Shown here one piece after another: positions 8,344 to 18,003 of a stretch of 64,000 bases of DNA. The stretch is from assembly GCA_000435675.1 (NCBI GenBank), contig FR895150.1:77487-141486 (forward strand). Reading direction: 5' to 3'. The notes below the pieces were generated by a model that worked only from the letters and a program-made list of their open reading frames with translations, did not search any database and was not told the origin of the DNA. Within the stretch, counting starts at the first letter, position 1; each line of letters opens with the position of its first letter. This stretch comes from Eggerthella sp. CAG:298. GTDB lineage: Bacteria > Actinomycetota > Coriobacteriia > Coriobacteriales > Eggerthellaceae. The position numbers and the translations under genes are program-made.

Positions 8344-10682
8344 TCGATGTTTCCGGTCTGAAGCTTTCGCTCGATGCGGGCTTGCCCGATGGTCAGACGC
8401 TTGCGCTGAGAGAGGTCGCTCGGCAGCTTGGCGTGAAACTGGGTGCAATTGAAGGCGCTCAATTGCTGAAGCGCAGCGTTGATGCGCGCAAGAAAGCGAA
8501 CGTGCATTTCATCGCGAGCTATCGGCTGGAGCTGCCTTCCGATCATGAAGAGCATTTGCTTGCGCGAGCCGAACGAAACGATGCGAAGCTGAAGGGCTTA
8601 CAGATCAGGCCAGCAGCTCCTTATGCGTCGCTTGAGATTCCCCGGCTCACTGCGTCCGACCTGCCGCCGGTAGTAGTAGGTGCGGGGCCTGCTGGTCTCT
8701 TTGCTGCTTGGTATCTTGCGAAGAGCGGGCTCAAACCTCTTCTCGTTGAGCAAGGCGCGCCGGTGGAAGAGCGCGCACATGATGTGGAAGCCTTTTTTCG
8801 AACGGGCGAGCTTAACCCCTGGTCGAACATACAGTTTGGTGAAGGTGGTGCGGGCACGTTCTCCGATGGCAAGCTCACGACCAATCTTAAGAATCGCTAT
8901 ACGGCCCACGTGTTGCATTGGTTCGTTGATGCGGGTGCTCCCGAGAGCATCTTGTGGCAAGCGCATCCTCACTTGGGAAGCGATAACCTTGCGCACATCG
9001 TATCCACCATTCGCGAAGATATCATTCGCCTTGGTGGCGAGGTGCGTTTTCATACGAAGCTTGTCGAGACGATGTTCGAAGGCGGCCAACTCACTTCGAT
9101 CCTGCTGCGCAATACTCAAACTGGCGAAGAGACGCTTCAGCCTTGCAGCGCGCTTGTCTTGGCATGCGGTCATTCGGCGCGCGATACGTTCGAACTCGTT
9201 CGTGATGCGGGCTTCGCTATGGAGCAAAAGCCCTTCTCTATGGGAGTGCGCATCGAGCATCCTCAAGCGCTCATCAATGAGGCGCAGTGGGGAAGCGCGG
9301 CAACGCACCCGGCGCTCAGCGCGGCTGAATACAAGCTGGCCATTCACCTTCCGAGCGGACGCAGCGTGTATAGCTTCTGCATGTGCCCTGGTGGAGAAGT
9401 GGTTGCTGCAGCAAGCGAAGCGGGCGGTATTGTTACCAACGGCATGAGCAATTACGCGCGCGATGGCAAGAATGCGAACGCGGCGCTTTTGGTGAACGTG
9501 GATCCGGTGGATCTTGCGAGCAGCGATGTGCTTGCCGGGGTCGATTTGCAGCGCACGGTCGAACAGCGCGCATATCGTGTTGCGCAGGAGCACGGCGGGG
9601 CGCCCTATCAGGCGCCAGTGCAAACGGTTCGGGCATTTCTTGGTGAAGAACGCGCGTTCAATGGTGATACGGTGCGTTGCGATTCAACTTACGAACGCGG
9701 CGTGGTCGAAGCGCCGCTCGATGTGGTGCTGCCTGATTTCATCACGAAGGCCCTGCGCGAAGCATTGCCGCTCATGGGAGAGAAGATCCGCGGCTTCGAC
9801 AACCCGGGCGCGCTTCTTGTTGCGCCCGAAACACGTTCCTCTTCACCGGTGCGCATCTGTCGCGATGAATCGTTGCAGGCTTATCGCGCGTGTTCGGCAA
9901 CGAAGGAGGCAAGTTCGCCATCAGGGATCTATCCCTGCGGGGAAGGGCCGGGGTTCGCGGGCGGCATCATGTCAGCTGCGATCGATGGCATCAAGGTGGC
10001 AGAGGAGGTTGCGCGTTCGTATGAGGCGGCACCAGCAGCAGCTTCAACGGCGGCGGAGGAAGCTCCTTCATCAGCGTCTTTGTTCGTTTCGACCGATGAA
10101 GCAGCAGTAGCGCTTCGAGCGGGTAAGCCGGTAATCTTTCCGACTGATACCGTGCTCGGCCTTGGCGTTGCTGTAAACTATGCGCCTTCGCCAGCAGAGC
10201 TCTACCAGCTCAAGCAGCGCGCAGATGATAAACCCATCGCTTGGCTTGTGGGAGGCATCGACGATCTTATGCGCTATGGGAAACGTGTTTCCGCTCAAAC
10301 TCTTGAGCTAGCACGCGCACATTGGCCCGGAGCGCTCACGCTCATCGTTGAAGCATCCGATGAAGTGCCGCTAGCTTACCAAAGCGCTACCGGCACGATC
10401 GCGCTGCGCGTGCCCAACGACACAACCGCACGTACGCTCATCGAGCAGGTTGGTCCGCTTGCAACCACTTCAGCGAATATCTCGGGGGAGCCTGCACCAA
10501 CGTGCACCGAAGAGCTTTCACCTGCGCTCACTGCTTGCGTTGCTACGGTTGCGGGCGGAGCCTTTGGTGGCCATGCTTCAGCGGTGGTGGACTGCACGCA
10601 AATGCCTGCGCGCATCGTTCGCCAAGGAGCGATCGCGCTCGATCTGGCGGCTAACGATTCAAAAACCGCTATGAAGAAATGA
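8340..10682 (+). CDS. Fusion: FAD-dependent dehydrogenase (COG2509-type) + YrdC/Sua5 domain
   Basis: This 780-residue protein joins two normally separate families. Residues 1 to about 560 are an NAD(P)/FAD-dependent dehydrogenase of the COG2509 type, with 'VVVGAGPAGLFAAWYLA' near 115, 'NIQFGEGGAGTFSDGKL' near 165, and the C-terminal 'GEGPGFAGGIMSAAIDGIK'. An Ala/Glu-rich linker at about 560-580 leads to a YrdC/TsaC-like domain at about 582-770. That domain carries 'FPTDTVLGLG', 'LKQRADDKPIAWLV' and 'ATTSANISGEP', the nucleotide-binding features of threonylcarbamoyl-AMP synthases. There is no stop or well-placed ribosome site between the halves. The YrdC part may be the cell's t6A enzyme or a paralogue. 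Confidence 0.88.
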   Translation: MIDVSGLKLSLDAGLPDGQTLALREVARQLGVKLGAIEGAQLLKRSVDARKKANVHFIASYRLELPSDHEEHLLARAERNDAKLKGLQIRPAAPYASLEIPRLTASDLPPVVVGAGPAGLFAAWYLAKSGLKPLLVEQGAPVEERAHDVEAFFRTGELNPWSNIQFGEGGAGTFSDGKLTTNLKNRYTAHVLHWFVDAGAPESILWQAHPHLGSDNLAHIVSTIREDIIRLGGEVRFHTKLVETMFEGGQLTSILLRNTQTGEETLQPCSALVLACGHSARDTFELVRDAGFAMEQKPFSMGVRIEHPQALINEAQWGSAATHPALSAAEYKLAIHLPSGRSVYSFCMCPGGEVVAAASEAGGIVTNGMSNYARDGKNANAALLVNVDPVDLASSDVLAGVDLQRTVEQRAYRVAQEHGGAPYQAPVQTVRAFLGEERAFNGDTVRCDSTYERGVVEAPLDVVLPDFITKALREALPLMGEKIRGFDNPGALLVAPETRSSSPVRICRDESLQAYRACSATKEASSPSGIYPCGEGPGFAGGIMSAAIDGIKVAEEVARSYEAAPAAASTAAEEAPSSASLFVSTDEAAVALRAGKPVIFPTDTVLGLGVAVNYAPSPAELYQLKQRADDKPIAWLVGGIDDLMRYGKRVSAQTLELARAHWPGALTLIVEASDEVPLAYQSATGTIALRVPNDTTARTLIEQVGPLATTSANISGEPAPTCTEELSPALTACVATVAGGAFGGHASAVVDCTQMPARIVRQGAIALDLAANDSKTAMKK

Positions 10683-10765
10683 TCGGTCCCTTGTTTGGGG
10701 TCGCTATTATAAAAGAACATCTTTGAGCCTCGTGAAGGCAGCAACATGAGGAAGGCAGGAATCGC

Positions 10766-11731
10766 ATGACTTCAGAAGTATCAGTCGAGCGTATCGAGCA
10801 TTTCATTCCTTCAAGTGATGGAACATCGCAGTTGCGTGTTCTGCTCTGGATACCCTATCTTCCGGAAAACGGGCTCAAGGGCGTCATTCAGATCGTGCAT
10901 GGCATGGAAGAGCATATCGATCGCTACGATGAGTTCGCTCGTTTTCTTGCACGCAACGGTTTCGTGGTAGGTGCGCATGATCACGTGGGGCATGGCAAGA
11001 GCGTACTTGATGCGCGCGACCTGGGCCATATCACGCTCGATCAGGGCGATGCGGTGCTCGTGAACGATGTCGACCGTGTTCGTCGGGCGCTGTTCGAGCA
11101 GTTCAGCGATCTGCCGTATTTCATCTTCGGGCATTCCATGGGAAGCTTCGTCACGCGTGTCTATTTGAGCGAGCATGCTCAAGGCGTGCAGGGTGCGATC
11201 ATATGCGGCACCGGCAACCAGCCTGCTCTGTTGGCGCGAAGTGGGAATCTGCTTGCGCACACGATCGGCACGGTGATGGGGGAGCGCTATAAATCGAAAG
11301 TGCTTGATTCGATGGGTGCTGGTGGTTTTGCGCGCGCAATCGAGAACCCCCGCACGTCGCTCGATTGGATCTCGGTCGACCCGGCTGTGGTTGATGCTTA
11401 TATCGATGACCCGCTCTGTGGGGTCATGTTCACAGTGGGTGGGTATGCAGCGCTCACCGGGGTGGTCTCACGTGCGGTCGATCCACGCGTGGCAGCACGC
11501 GTTCCGAAGGATCTGCCGTTGCTGTTCATCGCGGGCGCCGAAGATCCCGTGGGCGAGAATGGCAAAGCGGTCGTTCGCGCAGTCGAGCTGTATCGCGATG
11601 CGGGCGTGAAGGATGTTTCGCTCATCCTTTATCCAGGCATGCGCCACGAGATCCTGAACGAACCAGGCAAGCAGACCGTCTATGCGGATGTGCTCGCATG
11701 GCTCTATGAGCACGTGCAAGAAGGAAGTTAG
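10766..11731 (+). CDS. Alpha/beta hydrolase, monoacylglycerol lipase-like
   Basis: A 321-residue hydrolase of the serine aminopeptidase S33/monoglyceride lipase group. The nucleophile elbow 'GHSMGSF' is near 125. An aspartate lies in 'FIAGAEDPVG' near 255, and the catalytic histidine is in 'YPGMRHEILNE' near 295. There is no signal peptide, so it is cytosolic. It ends 3 bp before glpK, and that coupling supports release of glycerol from monoacylglycerols with direct phosphorylation by GlpK. The acyl-chain preference cannot be read from sequence. Confidence 0.88.
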   Translation: MTSEVSVERIEHFIPSSDGTSQLRVLLWIPYLPENGLKGVIQIVHGMEEHIDRYDEFARFLARNGFVVGAHDHVGHGKSVLDARDLGHITLDQGDAVLVNDVDRVRRALFEQFSDLPYFIFGHSMGSFVTRVYLSEHAQGVQGAIICGTGNQPALLARSGNLLAHTIGTVMGERYKSKVLDSMGAGGFARAIENPRTSLDWISVDPAVVDAYIDDPLCGVMFTVGGYAALTGVVSRAVDPRVAARVPKDLPLLFIAGAEDPVGENGKAVVRAVELYRDAGVKDVSLILYPGMRHEILNEPGKQTVYADVLAWLYEHVQEGS

Positions 11732-11734
11732 CCG

Positions 11735-13309
11735 ATGAATGCCCAAGATACGCGTCAGGCAGCGCAAGCACCTGAGACCCTTTTCGACCAGACGAACAAT
11801 TCACGGGATTCCTACGTGATCGCACTCGACCAAGGAACTACTTCATCGCGAGCAGTGTTGGTGGATCGCAGCGGAGCTATTCGAGCGATTACGCAAAGCC
11901 CCTTTCCGCAGATATTTCCTCATCCTGGCTGGGTGGAGCACGATCCTAAAGACATCCTTTCGAGTCAGCTCAAAGTGCTCACCGAGCTGCTCGTTTCGCA
12001 GGGGCTGAGCCCTGAGGATATCGATAGCATCGGCATCACCAATCAGCGCGAGACGACCATCGTTTGGAATCGCCATACAGGTGAGCCGATCCACAATGCG
12101 ATCGTGTGGCAATGCCGCAGAACTGCTGAAGCGATCGATGAGCTGAAGCAAAACGAAGCCATCGTGGAAGAGATTCGTTCGCGCACGGGCCTTATTCCCG
12201 ACGCCTATTTTTCAGCGAGCAAGATCGCTTGGATCCTGGACAACGTTGAAGGAGCGCGCGAAGCGGCGCAAGCGGGCGATCTGCTGTTCGGTACTGTGGA
12301 TACGTGGCTCATTTGGAATCTAACGCAAGGGCGCGTGCATGCGACCGACTATACGAACGCCAGTCGCACGATGCTCTTCAACATCAACACGGGCGAATGG
12401 GACGAATGGCTGTGCGAACTGTTTTTGATCCCGCCAGCTATGCTTCCCGAAGTGCGGCCTTCCTCGGGCAATTTCGGGCGAACGAGCAACGACATCTTGC
12501 CAGGGGGTATTCCTCTTACGGGAGTAGCGGGTGACCAGCAGGCGGCGCTCTTCGGTCAGTGCTGCTTTGCGCCGGGGGAAGCGAAATCGACCTTCGGCAC
12601 TGGATGCTTCATGCTCATGAATATCGGCACAGAGCCGGCGCTCTCGCACCATGGGTTGCTCACGACCATCGCGGCTTCTGCTTCGGGCACCGATAAGCTC
12701 GAGTATGCGCTCGAAGGTAGCGTGTTCATGGGTGGCGCGCTCATCCAGTGGCTTGAGGAAGGCCTGGGCCTTATCGATGATCCAGCAAGCACCTCGGCGC
12801 TCGCGCAAAGCGTGCCGGACTCTCACGGCGTTTACGTGGTGCCCGCCTTCACGGGTCTTGGCGCTCCTTATTGGGATGCGGATGCACGGGGAGCGATCTT
12901 CGGGCTCACGCGCGGTGTAGAACGCGCGCATTTGGTGCGTGCCTGCCTTGAGGCGCAGGGTTATCAGGTCTACGATGTGTTGCGCGCCATGGAACTCGAC
13001 ACGGGAATCAAGCTGGGCCAGCTGCATGTTGATGGCGGTGTGAGCCAGAACGATTTCCTCATGCAATTCTGCGCCGATATCCTCGCAACGCCGCTCGCGC
13101 GTCCCGCGATCGTTGAGAGCACCGCTTTGGGCGCGGCATTCCTGGCGGGGCTTTCGAGCGGATTTTGGCGTGACAAGGAGGAATTGCGCCTGCTTCGCCA
13201 AGGCGCGTTCGTCTTTCAACCCAGGCTCACTGCTGCCGAGCGAGAAGAGTTGCTCGCAGGCTGGAATGATTGCGTTTGTCGTACGAAGTCCGATTCGCCT
13301 TACGTATAA
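11735..13309 (+). CDS. glpK: Glycerol kinase
   Basis: Phosphorylates glycerol to glycerol 3-phosphate. The 524-residue protein has the FGGY-family phosphate-binding motif 'LDQGTTSSRA' at 31-40, the region 'GAPYWDADARGAIFGLTRG', and the FGGY signature around 'VDGGVSQNDFLMQF'. It carries about 25 residues ahead of the usual kinase start. ATG 11735 is supported by GAAGGAAG upstream, but an internal start cannot be excluded. It is coupled to the lipase gene. No glycerol facilitator is seen nearby. Confidence 0.96.
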   Translation: MNAQDTRQAAQAPETLFDQTNNSRDSYVIALDQGTTSSRAVLVDRSGAIRAITQSPFPQIFPHPGWVEHDPKDILSSQLKVLTELLVSQGLSPEDIDSIGITNQRETTIVWNRHTGEPIHNAIVWQCRRTAEAIDELKQNEAIVEEIRSRTGLIPDAYFSASKIAWILDNVEGAREAAQAGDLLFGTVDTWLIWNLTQGRVHATDYTNASRTMLFNINTGEWDEWLCELFLIPPAMLPEVRPSSGNFGRTSNDILPGGIPLTGVAGDQQAALFGQCCFAPGEAKSTFGTGCFMLMNIGTEPALSHHGLLTTIAASASGTDKLEYALEGSVFMGGALIQWLEEGLGLIDDPASTSALAQSVPDSHGVYVVPAFTGLGAPYWDADARGAIFGLTRGVERAHLVRACLEAQGYQVYDVLRAMELDTGIKLGQLHVDGGVSQNDFLMQFCADILATPLARPAIVESTALGAAFLAGLSSGFWRDKEELRLLRQGAFVFQPRLTAAEREELLAGWNDCVCRTKSDSPYV

Positions 13310-13391
13310 TGAGAGCAATGCTCTTTCCAGCATTCGTTCACCGTCTTGCGCTGCTATCACGGCGGCGCTCAAATCAGGAAGAAGGAAGGCC

Positions 13392-13832
13392 ATGATCATC
13401 TCGCTCGGTTCCGATCATGCAGGGTTCGAACAGAAGGATGCGCTGGCTGCGTTCCTCGTCGATGAAGGTCATGATGTGATCGATCGCGGGCCAGAGAACG
13501 ACGATCGCGTTGACTATCCCGATTATGCGCTTCGTGTTGCGCGCGATGTTGCCGAAGGGGCAGCCGACTACGGCATTCTCGTTTGCGGAACGGGCATCGG
13601 CATGGCAATGGCAGCTGACAAGGTGCCAGGAGTTCGTGCGGCAAATATCGTGAGCGCTGAATTCGCTGTGCTTTGTCGTGAACACAACGATGCCAACGTT
13701 CTCACACTTTCTGGGCGCTTCGTGAGCTTGGAGGACAATAAGGAGATCGTGCGTGTGTTTCTCTCGAGCGCGTTCGGTGGCGGACGCCATGCGCAGCGCG
13801 TGGAAAAGATCATGGCGCTCGATGAACTTTAA
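13392..13832 (+). CDS. rpiB: Ribose 5-phosphate isomerase B
   Basis: A 146-residue RpiB/LacAB-family isomerase that interconverts ribose 5-phosphate and ribulose 5-phosphate. D8 and H9 in 'GSDHAGF' and the catalytic cysteine C65 in 'VCGTGIGMAMAADK' are present. The frame is open upstream into glpK, but GAAGGAAGG ahead of ATG 13392 and family length fix this start. It lies 82 bp after glpK and is probably in the same transcript. The closely related galactose 6-phosphate isomerase subunits are a less likely alternative. Confidence 0.92.
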   Translation: MIISLGSDHAGFEQKDALAAFLVDEGHDVIDRGPENDDRVDYPDYALRVARDVAEGAADYGILVCGTGIGMAMAADKVPGVRAANIVSAEFAVLCREHNDANVLTLSGRFVSLEDNKEIVRVFLSSAFGGGRHAQRVEKIMALDEL

Positions 13833-13861
13833 GGCATAACGCGAAAGAAAGGCGAAACTTG

Positions 13862-14611
13862 ATGAAACAAACCCTCTCATCAGCAAAAACGCTTCAGCGC
13901 AGATCGCGCGTTCTCATATGCGCGATCGCACTTGCAACGTGTGCGCTCATGGCGTGCACGGCTTTCGTGCTTTCTGGCTGCAAGCCCCCTCAGGGCCAGC
14001 TTGCCGCTAATGCTGCACTGGCTGAAATGAGCGCGATCCAGCAGAAGAACCCTGAATCGATCAGCTTCTTGCCTGAGGTCTCGCAGGCTGAAGAGCTTGA
14101 GCAGATCGGCATTTCACAGGAAGAATTCTTCGGCTGGTGGCTGGAGGGCTTCACTTCCAGCCTGGGCGATGTTGAGATGAACGGCGAAGAGAACGATGCG
14201 AAGATTTTCGCTTCCATTACCTGCAAACAGCTTGAGCCTATCGTTAAGCAATGGTCGAACGAGTATGTTGCTTGGCTGCTCGAGAACAAAGCAGCTATCG
14301 AGGCAGGCACAACGGAAGACCCGCTGGAATACGGCAGGAATCTGCTGAAGAGCATCTTCGAGAACACTGAGCCAACGCTTTGTCAGACCGAGATTCACCT
14401 TCACGAGTACGATGATGACTGGAGTGTGGTGGGCGATCAAGATAACGGAGTGTATCGCGATGCGCTGTTAGGATCGGCCGACAACCTTTCTGGTTACTAT
14501 AGTGCGCCGATCGCAGAGCTTACTGCGTTGCATGTTGCACTGCCAGCGAATGGCGCAGATGCGCAAGGGCAGGCGCAATCTGAAGGTGAAGGCGACAGTT
14601 CAGACGAATAA
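13862..14611 (+). CDS. Predicted lipoprotein, unknown function (possibly DUF5105-like)
   Basis: A 249-residue secreted lipoprotein with a basic N-terminus, a hydrophobic stretch and a lipobox 'FVLSGC' placing the acylated cysteine at residue 40. The mature part is acidic and mostly helical in appearance ('EEFFGWWLEGFTSSLGDVE'), ending in an acidic, low-complexity tail. I see no catalytic motif. The resemblance to DUF5105-type lipoproteins of Gram-positive bacteria is an impression only. ATG 13862 has AGAAAGG upstream; a TTG directly before it is less likely. Confidence 0.75.
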   Translation: MKQTLSSAKTLQRRSRVLICAIALATCALMACTAFVLSGCKPPQGQLAANAALAEMSAIQQKNPESISFLPEVSQAEELEQIGISQEEFFGWWLEGFTSSLGDVEMNGEENDAKIFASITCKQLEPIVKQWSNEYVAWLLENKAAIEAGTTEDPLEYGRNLLKSIFENTEPTLCQTEIHLHEYDDDWSVVGDQDNGVYRDALLGSADNLSGYYSAPIAELTALHVALPANGADAQGQAQSEGEGDSSDE

Positions 14612-14699
14612 CGAGTAGGCTTCTACTATGAAAGCAACCCAAGCGCGCGAGGCGCATCATCGTGAAGCAGTAGCGCTTCACTCACGAAAGGAGAAAGGC

Positions 14700-15950
14700 A
14701 TGGCACAACCGATCCTTGCCGCACAAGACCCGCAAGTTGCAACCGCGATCGATCAAGAGCTCGCGCGCCAGCGCTCGTGCATCGAGCTGATCGCTTCGGA
14801 GAACTTCACTTCGCCAGCGGTCATGGAGGCGGTGGGCAGCGTGCTCACCAACAAGTACGCCGAAGGCTATCCAGGCAAGCGCTATTACGGTGGCTGCGAA
14901 AAGGTCGACATTGTCGAGGATCTGGCACGTGATCGTGCGAAAGAGCTGTTCAAGTGCGGGTTCGCCAACGTTCAGCCTCACAGTGGCGCGAATGCGAATC
15001 TGGCTGCGTATGCCGCAACGGTCGAACTGGGCGATACTATTCTGGGGCTTTCGCTCGACCATGGTGGACACCTTACTCATGGCTCTCCAGTGAACTTCTC
15101 GGGCAAGGATTACAAGTTCGTCGCCTATGGCGTGCACCCCGAGACCGAGCGCATCGACTACGACGAAATGGAGCGTCTGGCGAAGGAGTATAAGCCGAAG
15201 CTGATCGTGGGCGGCGCTTCAGCCTATCCGCGCGTGATCGATTTCGAGCGCATGGCAGAGATTGCTCATGAAGTGGGCGCCTATCTCATGATCGACATGG
15301 CGCATATCGCTGGTCTCGTTGCCACGGGTGCGCATCCGAGCCCGGTGCCCTATGCCGATATCGTAACGTCCACGAGCCACAAGACCCTGCGTGGTCCGCG
15401 CGGTGGATTCATCCTCACCAACAACGAAGAGCTCGCTACCAAGATCGACAAGGCGGTGTTCCCTGGTTCGCAGGGCGGCCCGCTCATGCACGTGATCGCG
15501 GGCAAGGCGGTCGCGTTCCAAGAGGCGCTGCAGCCGGAATACGCTACCTATATCGAGAACGTGGTGAAGAATGCAGCCGCACTTGGCAAGGGTATGGCTG
15601 ATGGGGGGCTGCGCCTCGTTTCGGGCGGCACCGACAACCATCTTTGCTTGGTCGACCTGAACCCCGCGAACATTACGGGCAAGGACGCTGAGAAGCTGCT
15701 CGAGCGTGTTGGCCTTACTGTGAACAAGAACACGATCCCGAACGAAACGCGCTCGCCCTTCGTTACGAGCGGCATTCGCGTTGGTTCGGCTGCGGGCACT
15801 ACACGCGGTTTCGATGCTGAAGAGTTCTACACCATCGGCGAACTTATCGCCGCTACGGTGTTCAACGCTGAAAACGACACGAAGCTCGCGGAGATCTCTA
15901 CGAAGATCGAAGAATTGATCGCGAAGCATCCGCTCTATCCGAGCCTATAG
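14700..15950 (+). CDS. glyA: Serine hydroxymethyltransferase
   Basis: Converts serine and tetrahydrofolate to glycine and methylene-tetrahydrofolate. The 416-residue protein has the SHMT N-terminal '[16 protein letters not shown]', the '[13 protein letters not shown]' motif and the PLP-lysine motif '[13 protein letters not shown]' around 226-238. ATG 14700 is preceded by GAAAGGAGAAAGG. The frame opens 24 codons earlier, but those residues do not match the family. Together with serA and sstT elsewhere in the window it covers serine supply and one-carbon use. Confidence 0.97.
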   Translation: MAQPILAAQDPQVATAIDQELARQRSCIELIASENFTSPAVMEAVGSVLTNKYAEGYPGKRYYGGCEKVDIVEDLARDRAKELFKCGFANVQPHSGANANLAAYAATVELGDTILGLSLDHGGHLTHGSPVNFSGKDYKFVAYGVHPETERIDYDEMERLAKEYKPKLIVGGASAYPRVIDFERMAEIAHEVGAYLMIDMAHIAGLVATGAHPSPVPYADIVTSTSHKTLRGPRGGFILTNNEELATKIDKAVFPGSQGGPLMHVIAGKAVAFQEALQPEYATYIENVVKNAAALGKGMADGGLRLVSGGTDNHLCLVDLNPANITGKDAEKLLERVGLTVNKNTIPNETRSPFVTSGIRVGSAAGTTRGFDAEEFYTIGELIAATVFNAENDTKLAEISTKIEELIAKHPLYPSL

Positions 15951-16248
15951 GAATAGGTTTACTTTCGAGGCGAAGAAGGGCACCCCGACTACTCGGCGCT
16001 CAAACAGTCCTGAGTTCGTCGTTTTCTCGTTTTAAAAAGTTTAAACGAGAAAACTCCTCGTGCGGAACTGCGCGTCGAGCAGCCAGGGGAACCCTTCTTC
16101 TCCTCTAGGAAAACTTTTAGGGTTGAAATAAAGAGGGGCTTCTCCGGCGAGTAGAGGATAAGAGTAGAAGGGGTGGGGCCCTGCGCCCTAGCACTAAGAT
16201 AAGCTTCGTCTTTGGGATAGTCTCTACGTTTGTTGATTGAAGGACAAG
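15951..16248 (+). other. Structured intergenic leader between glyA and upp
   Basis: There is no gene here. Positions 15972-16100 can fold into one long imperfect hairpin. The outer stem pairs GAAGAAGGG plus CCCC at 15972-15986 with GGGG plus CCCTTCTTC at 16086-16100. An inner 8-bp stem pairs 15992-15999 with 16070-16079 across a 2-nt bulge. The apical 12-bp stem pairs GTTTTCTCGTTT (16021-16032) with AAACGAGAAAAC (16043-16054). No T-run follows either stem, so it is not a simple terminator. I see no recognisable PyrR or other known riboswitch consensus. Confidence 0.6.
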
Positions 16249-16917
16249 ATGAAACAAGGGCAAGACATACGTGAGCAGTACGCCGACCGCCTGGTCGTAA
16301 TCGACCATCCGCTGGTTTCGCACAAGCTCTCTGTTCTGCGCGACAAGAATACGCCAAGCAACATCTTCCGCGAAGCATTGCGCGAGATCGCACTTTTGGA
16401 AGTCTATGAGGCAACGCGCACGCTCGCTACTTCACCGATCGAGATCGAGACGCCCATTGCGCAGGCGAGCTGTCAAACCATCAAGGGCAAAGAGCCGGTC
16501 ATCATTCCGATTCTGCGCGCCGGTCTTGCGATGCAAGAGGCGTTCATGGAGCTCATTCCCACGGCGCAGATCGCGCACCTTGGGATGAAGCGCGATGAAA
16601 CGACCCATGAACCCTATCTGTATTATGCGAACATCCCTGCTTCGGTCGCCAATCGTCCTGTCCTTATCGTAGATCCTATGCTCGCTACGGGTGGTTCGCT
16701 CGTTGCTGCGATTCAAGCTGTACGTGAGCGCGGAGCGAAGGACATTACATGTGTGGTCATCGTTGCTGCTCCTGAAGGGATACAGCGGGCATTCGAGTTC
16801 GATCCTCATATCCGCATTATCACAGCGGCGCTCGATGGGGGCATGAATGAAGATGCCTACATCGTCCCTGGATTGGGCGATGCGGGGGATCGTATCTTCA
16901 ACGCACTCAATGCCTAA
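16249..16917 (+). CDS. upp: Uracil phosphoribosyltransferase
   Basis: Salvages uracil to UMP using PRPP. The 222-residue protein has '[11 protein letters not shown]', the PRPP loop '[10 protein letters not shown]' at about 141-150, 'VAAPEGI', and the uracil-binding C-terminus '[10 protein letters not shown]'. ATG 16249 is preceded by GAAGGA; the TTG at 16237 overlaps that site and is unlikely. It is followed by dCMP deaminase, a second pyrimidine gene, 133 bp downstream. Confidence 0.96.
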   Translation: MKQGQDIREQYADRLVVIDHPLVSHKLSVLRDKNTPSNIFREALREIALLEVYEATRTLATSPIEIETPIAQASCQTIKGKEPVIIPILRAGLAMQEAFMELIPTAQIAHLGMKRDETTHEPYLYYANIPASVANRPVLIVDPMLATGGSLVAAIQAVRERGAKDITCVVIVAAPEGIQRAFEFDPHIRIITAALDGGMNEDAYIVPGLGDAGDRIFNALNA

Positions 16918-17050
16918 GTCTGCCTGCTTGCGCACAACTTCTACAATGCTGCTATATAGTCCAGGGAAAAACGCAAGGATTCGATCGTTTGGAACACAGC
17001 GCTCGCATGCTTGTTTATACTTGAAGCAAGGTAACGATGAAGGAGCATCT

Positions 17051-17545
17051 ATGGAAGAGACAACAAGCACGCAACAAACATCAGGCGCGTTCGTTGACAC
17101 GCGTCCTTCCTGGGATGAGTACTTCATGAAACTCGCTGAAGAGGTAGCAACACGCACTACGTGCTTGCGCCGCGCGGTAGGGGCGGTCGTTGTGAAGGAT
17201 CGCCGCATCCTTGCCACAGGCTATAACGGAGTGCCCACCGGCCTTCGCCATTGTGCCGAAACGGGATGCTTGCGCCAACAGCTCGGTGTGCCTTCTGGGC
17301 AGCGTCATGAGATCTGCCGTGGGCTCCATGCCGAGCAAAATGCGCTTTTGCAGGCTGCGCGTTATGGCATCAACATCGAAGGTTCTTCAATCTATATAAA
17401 CACACAACCGTGCGTCGTGTGTGCCAAAATGCTCATCAATGCGGGCATTGAAGAGATCGTTTACAAGAACCCCTATCCCGACGAACTTGCCATGGAACTC
17501 CTTGAAGAATCGGGCATCACGCTGCGCGTATTCGACCCAGAATAG
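17051..17545 (+). CDS. dCMP deaminase (ComEB family)
   Basis: A 164-residue zinc deaminase that makes dUMP from dCMP for thymidylate synthesis. The 'LHAEQNALL' motif near 92-100 supplies His and the catalytic Glu, and '[11 protein letters not shown]' near 120-130 supplies the two zinc cysteines. Additional cysteine and histidine residues near 63-91 are typical of the ComEB/dCMP deaminase type rather than cytidine deaminase. ATG 17051 has AAGGAG upstream; the longer open frame starting inside upp is rejected. Confidence 0.92.
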   Translation: MEETTSTQQTSGAFVDTRPSWDEYFMKLAEEVATRTTCLRRAVGAVVVKDRRILATGYNGVPTGLRHCAETGCLRQQLGVPSGQRHEICRGLHAEQNALLQAARYGINIEGSSIYINTQPCVVCAKMLINAGIEEIVYKNPYPDELAMELLEESGITLRVFDPE

Positions 17546-17626
17546 CCTGAACGCATTCATTTCACCACTTACCCTAGAATCGAGCATCTTATCGGAACTC
17601 ATAACTGTGCCGTTTGGGGTTGGTTT

Positions 17627-17980
17627 ATGCTTCAGAAGGCTGAGAAGTGTGTAGTTTCTGCAGATTTGAAAGTTGGTCTGATGGCAGCAGCAATCGCATT
17701 AGGAATCCTTGCCGGCGTTGCCGGATTCGTTCCGCTTTTCGTTGCGCTGCGTCTCTCTCGCAAATCTACTTCTACCTCTCCTTTGAGCGCTGGTCTCTAC
17801 GGCTTGGGCGGATTCTTCGTCTCGCTCATCGTGGTGGCGGTCGCACTCATCATCTGTGCGATCGTTGTGCGCGAAATGGTTCTTCCGTTCGCGGTCGCCG
17901 AGATTCTAACGCTCGTGGTGGTCACTTCGATCTATGTCGTGTACAAAAACGTGCTGGCAAAAAAGCGCGTTAAGAAATAA
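17627..17980 (+). CDS. Small membrane protein in AtpI position of the ATP synthase operon
   Basis: A 117-residue protein with about three hydrophobic segments (roughly 19-40, 58-80 and 85-105) and a basic C-terminus ('KNVLAKKRVKK'). It sits directly before atpB, where many operons encode AtpI or the i subunit, which helps c-ring assembly. Sequence similarity to AtpI is not obvious, so this is assigned by position. The ribosome site at ATG 17627 is weak, and an ATG at 17681 is an alternative start. Confidence 0.65.
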   Translation: MLQKAEKCVVSADLKVGLMAAAIALGILAGVAGFVPLFVALRLSRKSTSTSPLSAGLYGLGGFFVSLIVVAVALIICAIVVREMVLPFAVAEILTLVVVTSIYVVYKNVLAKKRVKK

Positions 17981-18003
17981 GTACGGAAAGGTAAGGAATC
18001 TCA

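Noticed and set aside
10030..10110. A separate start for the YrdC half of the fusion
   Set aside because: A GGAGGA lies in the linker, but the nearest in-frame start (TTG) is about 18 nt away, and the frame is continuous with the flavoprotein.
14628..14699. An N-terminal extension of GlyA from an upstream ATG
   Set aside because: The 24 added residues do not match the family, and a strong GAAAGGAG site precedes ATG 14700.
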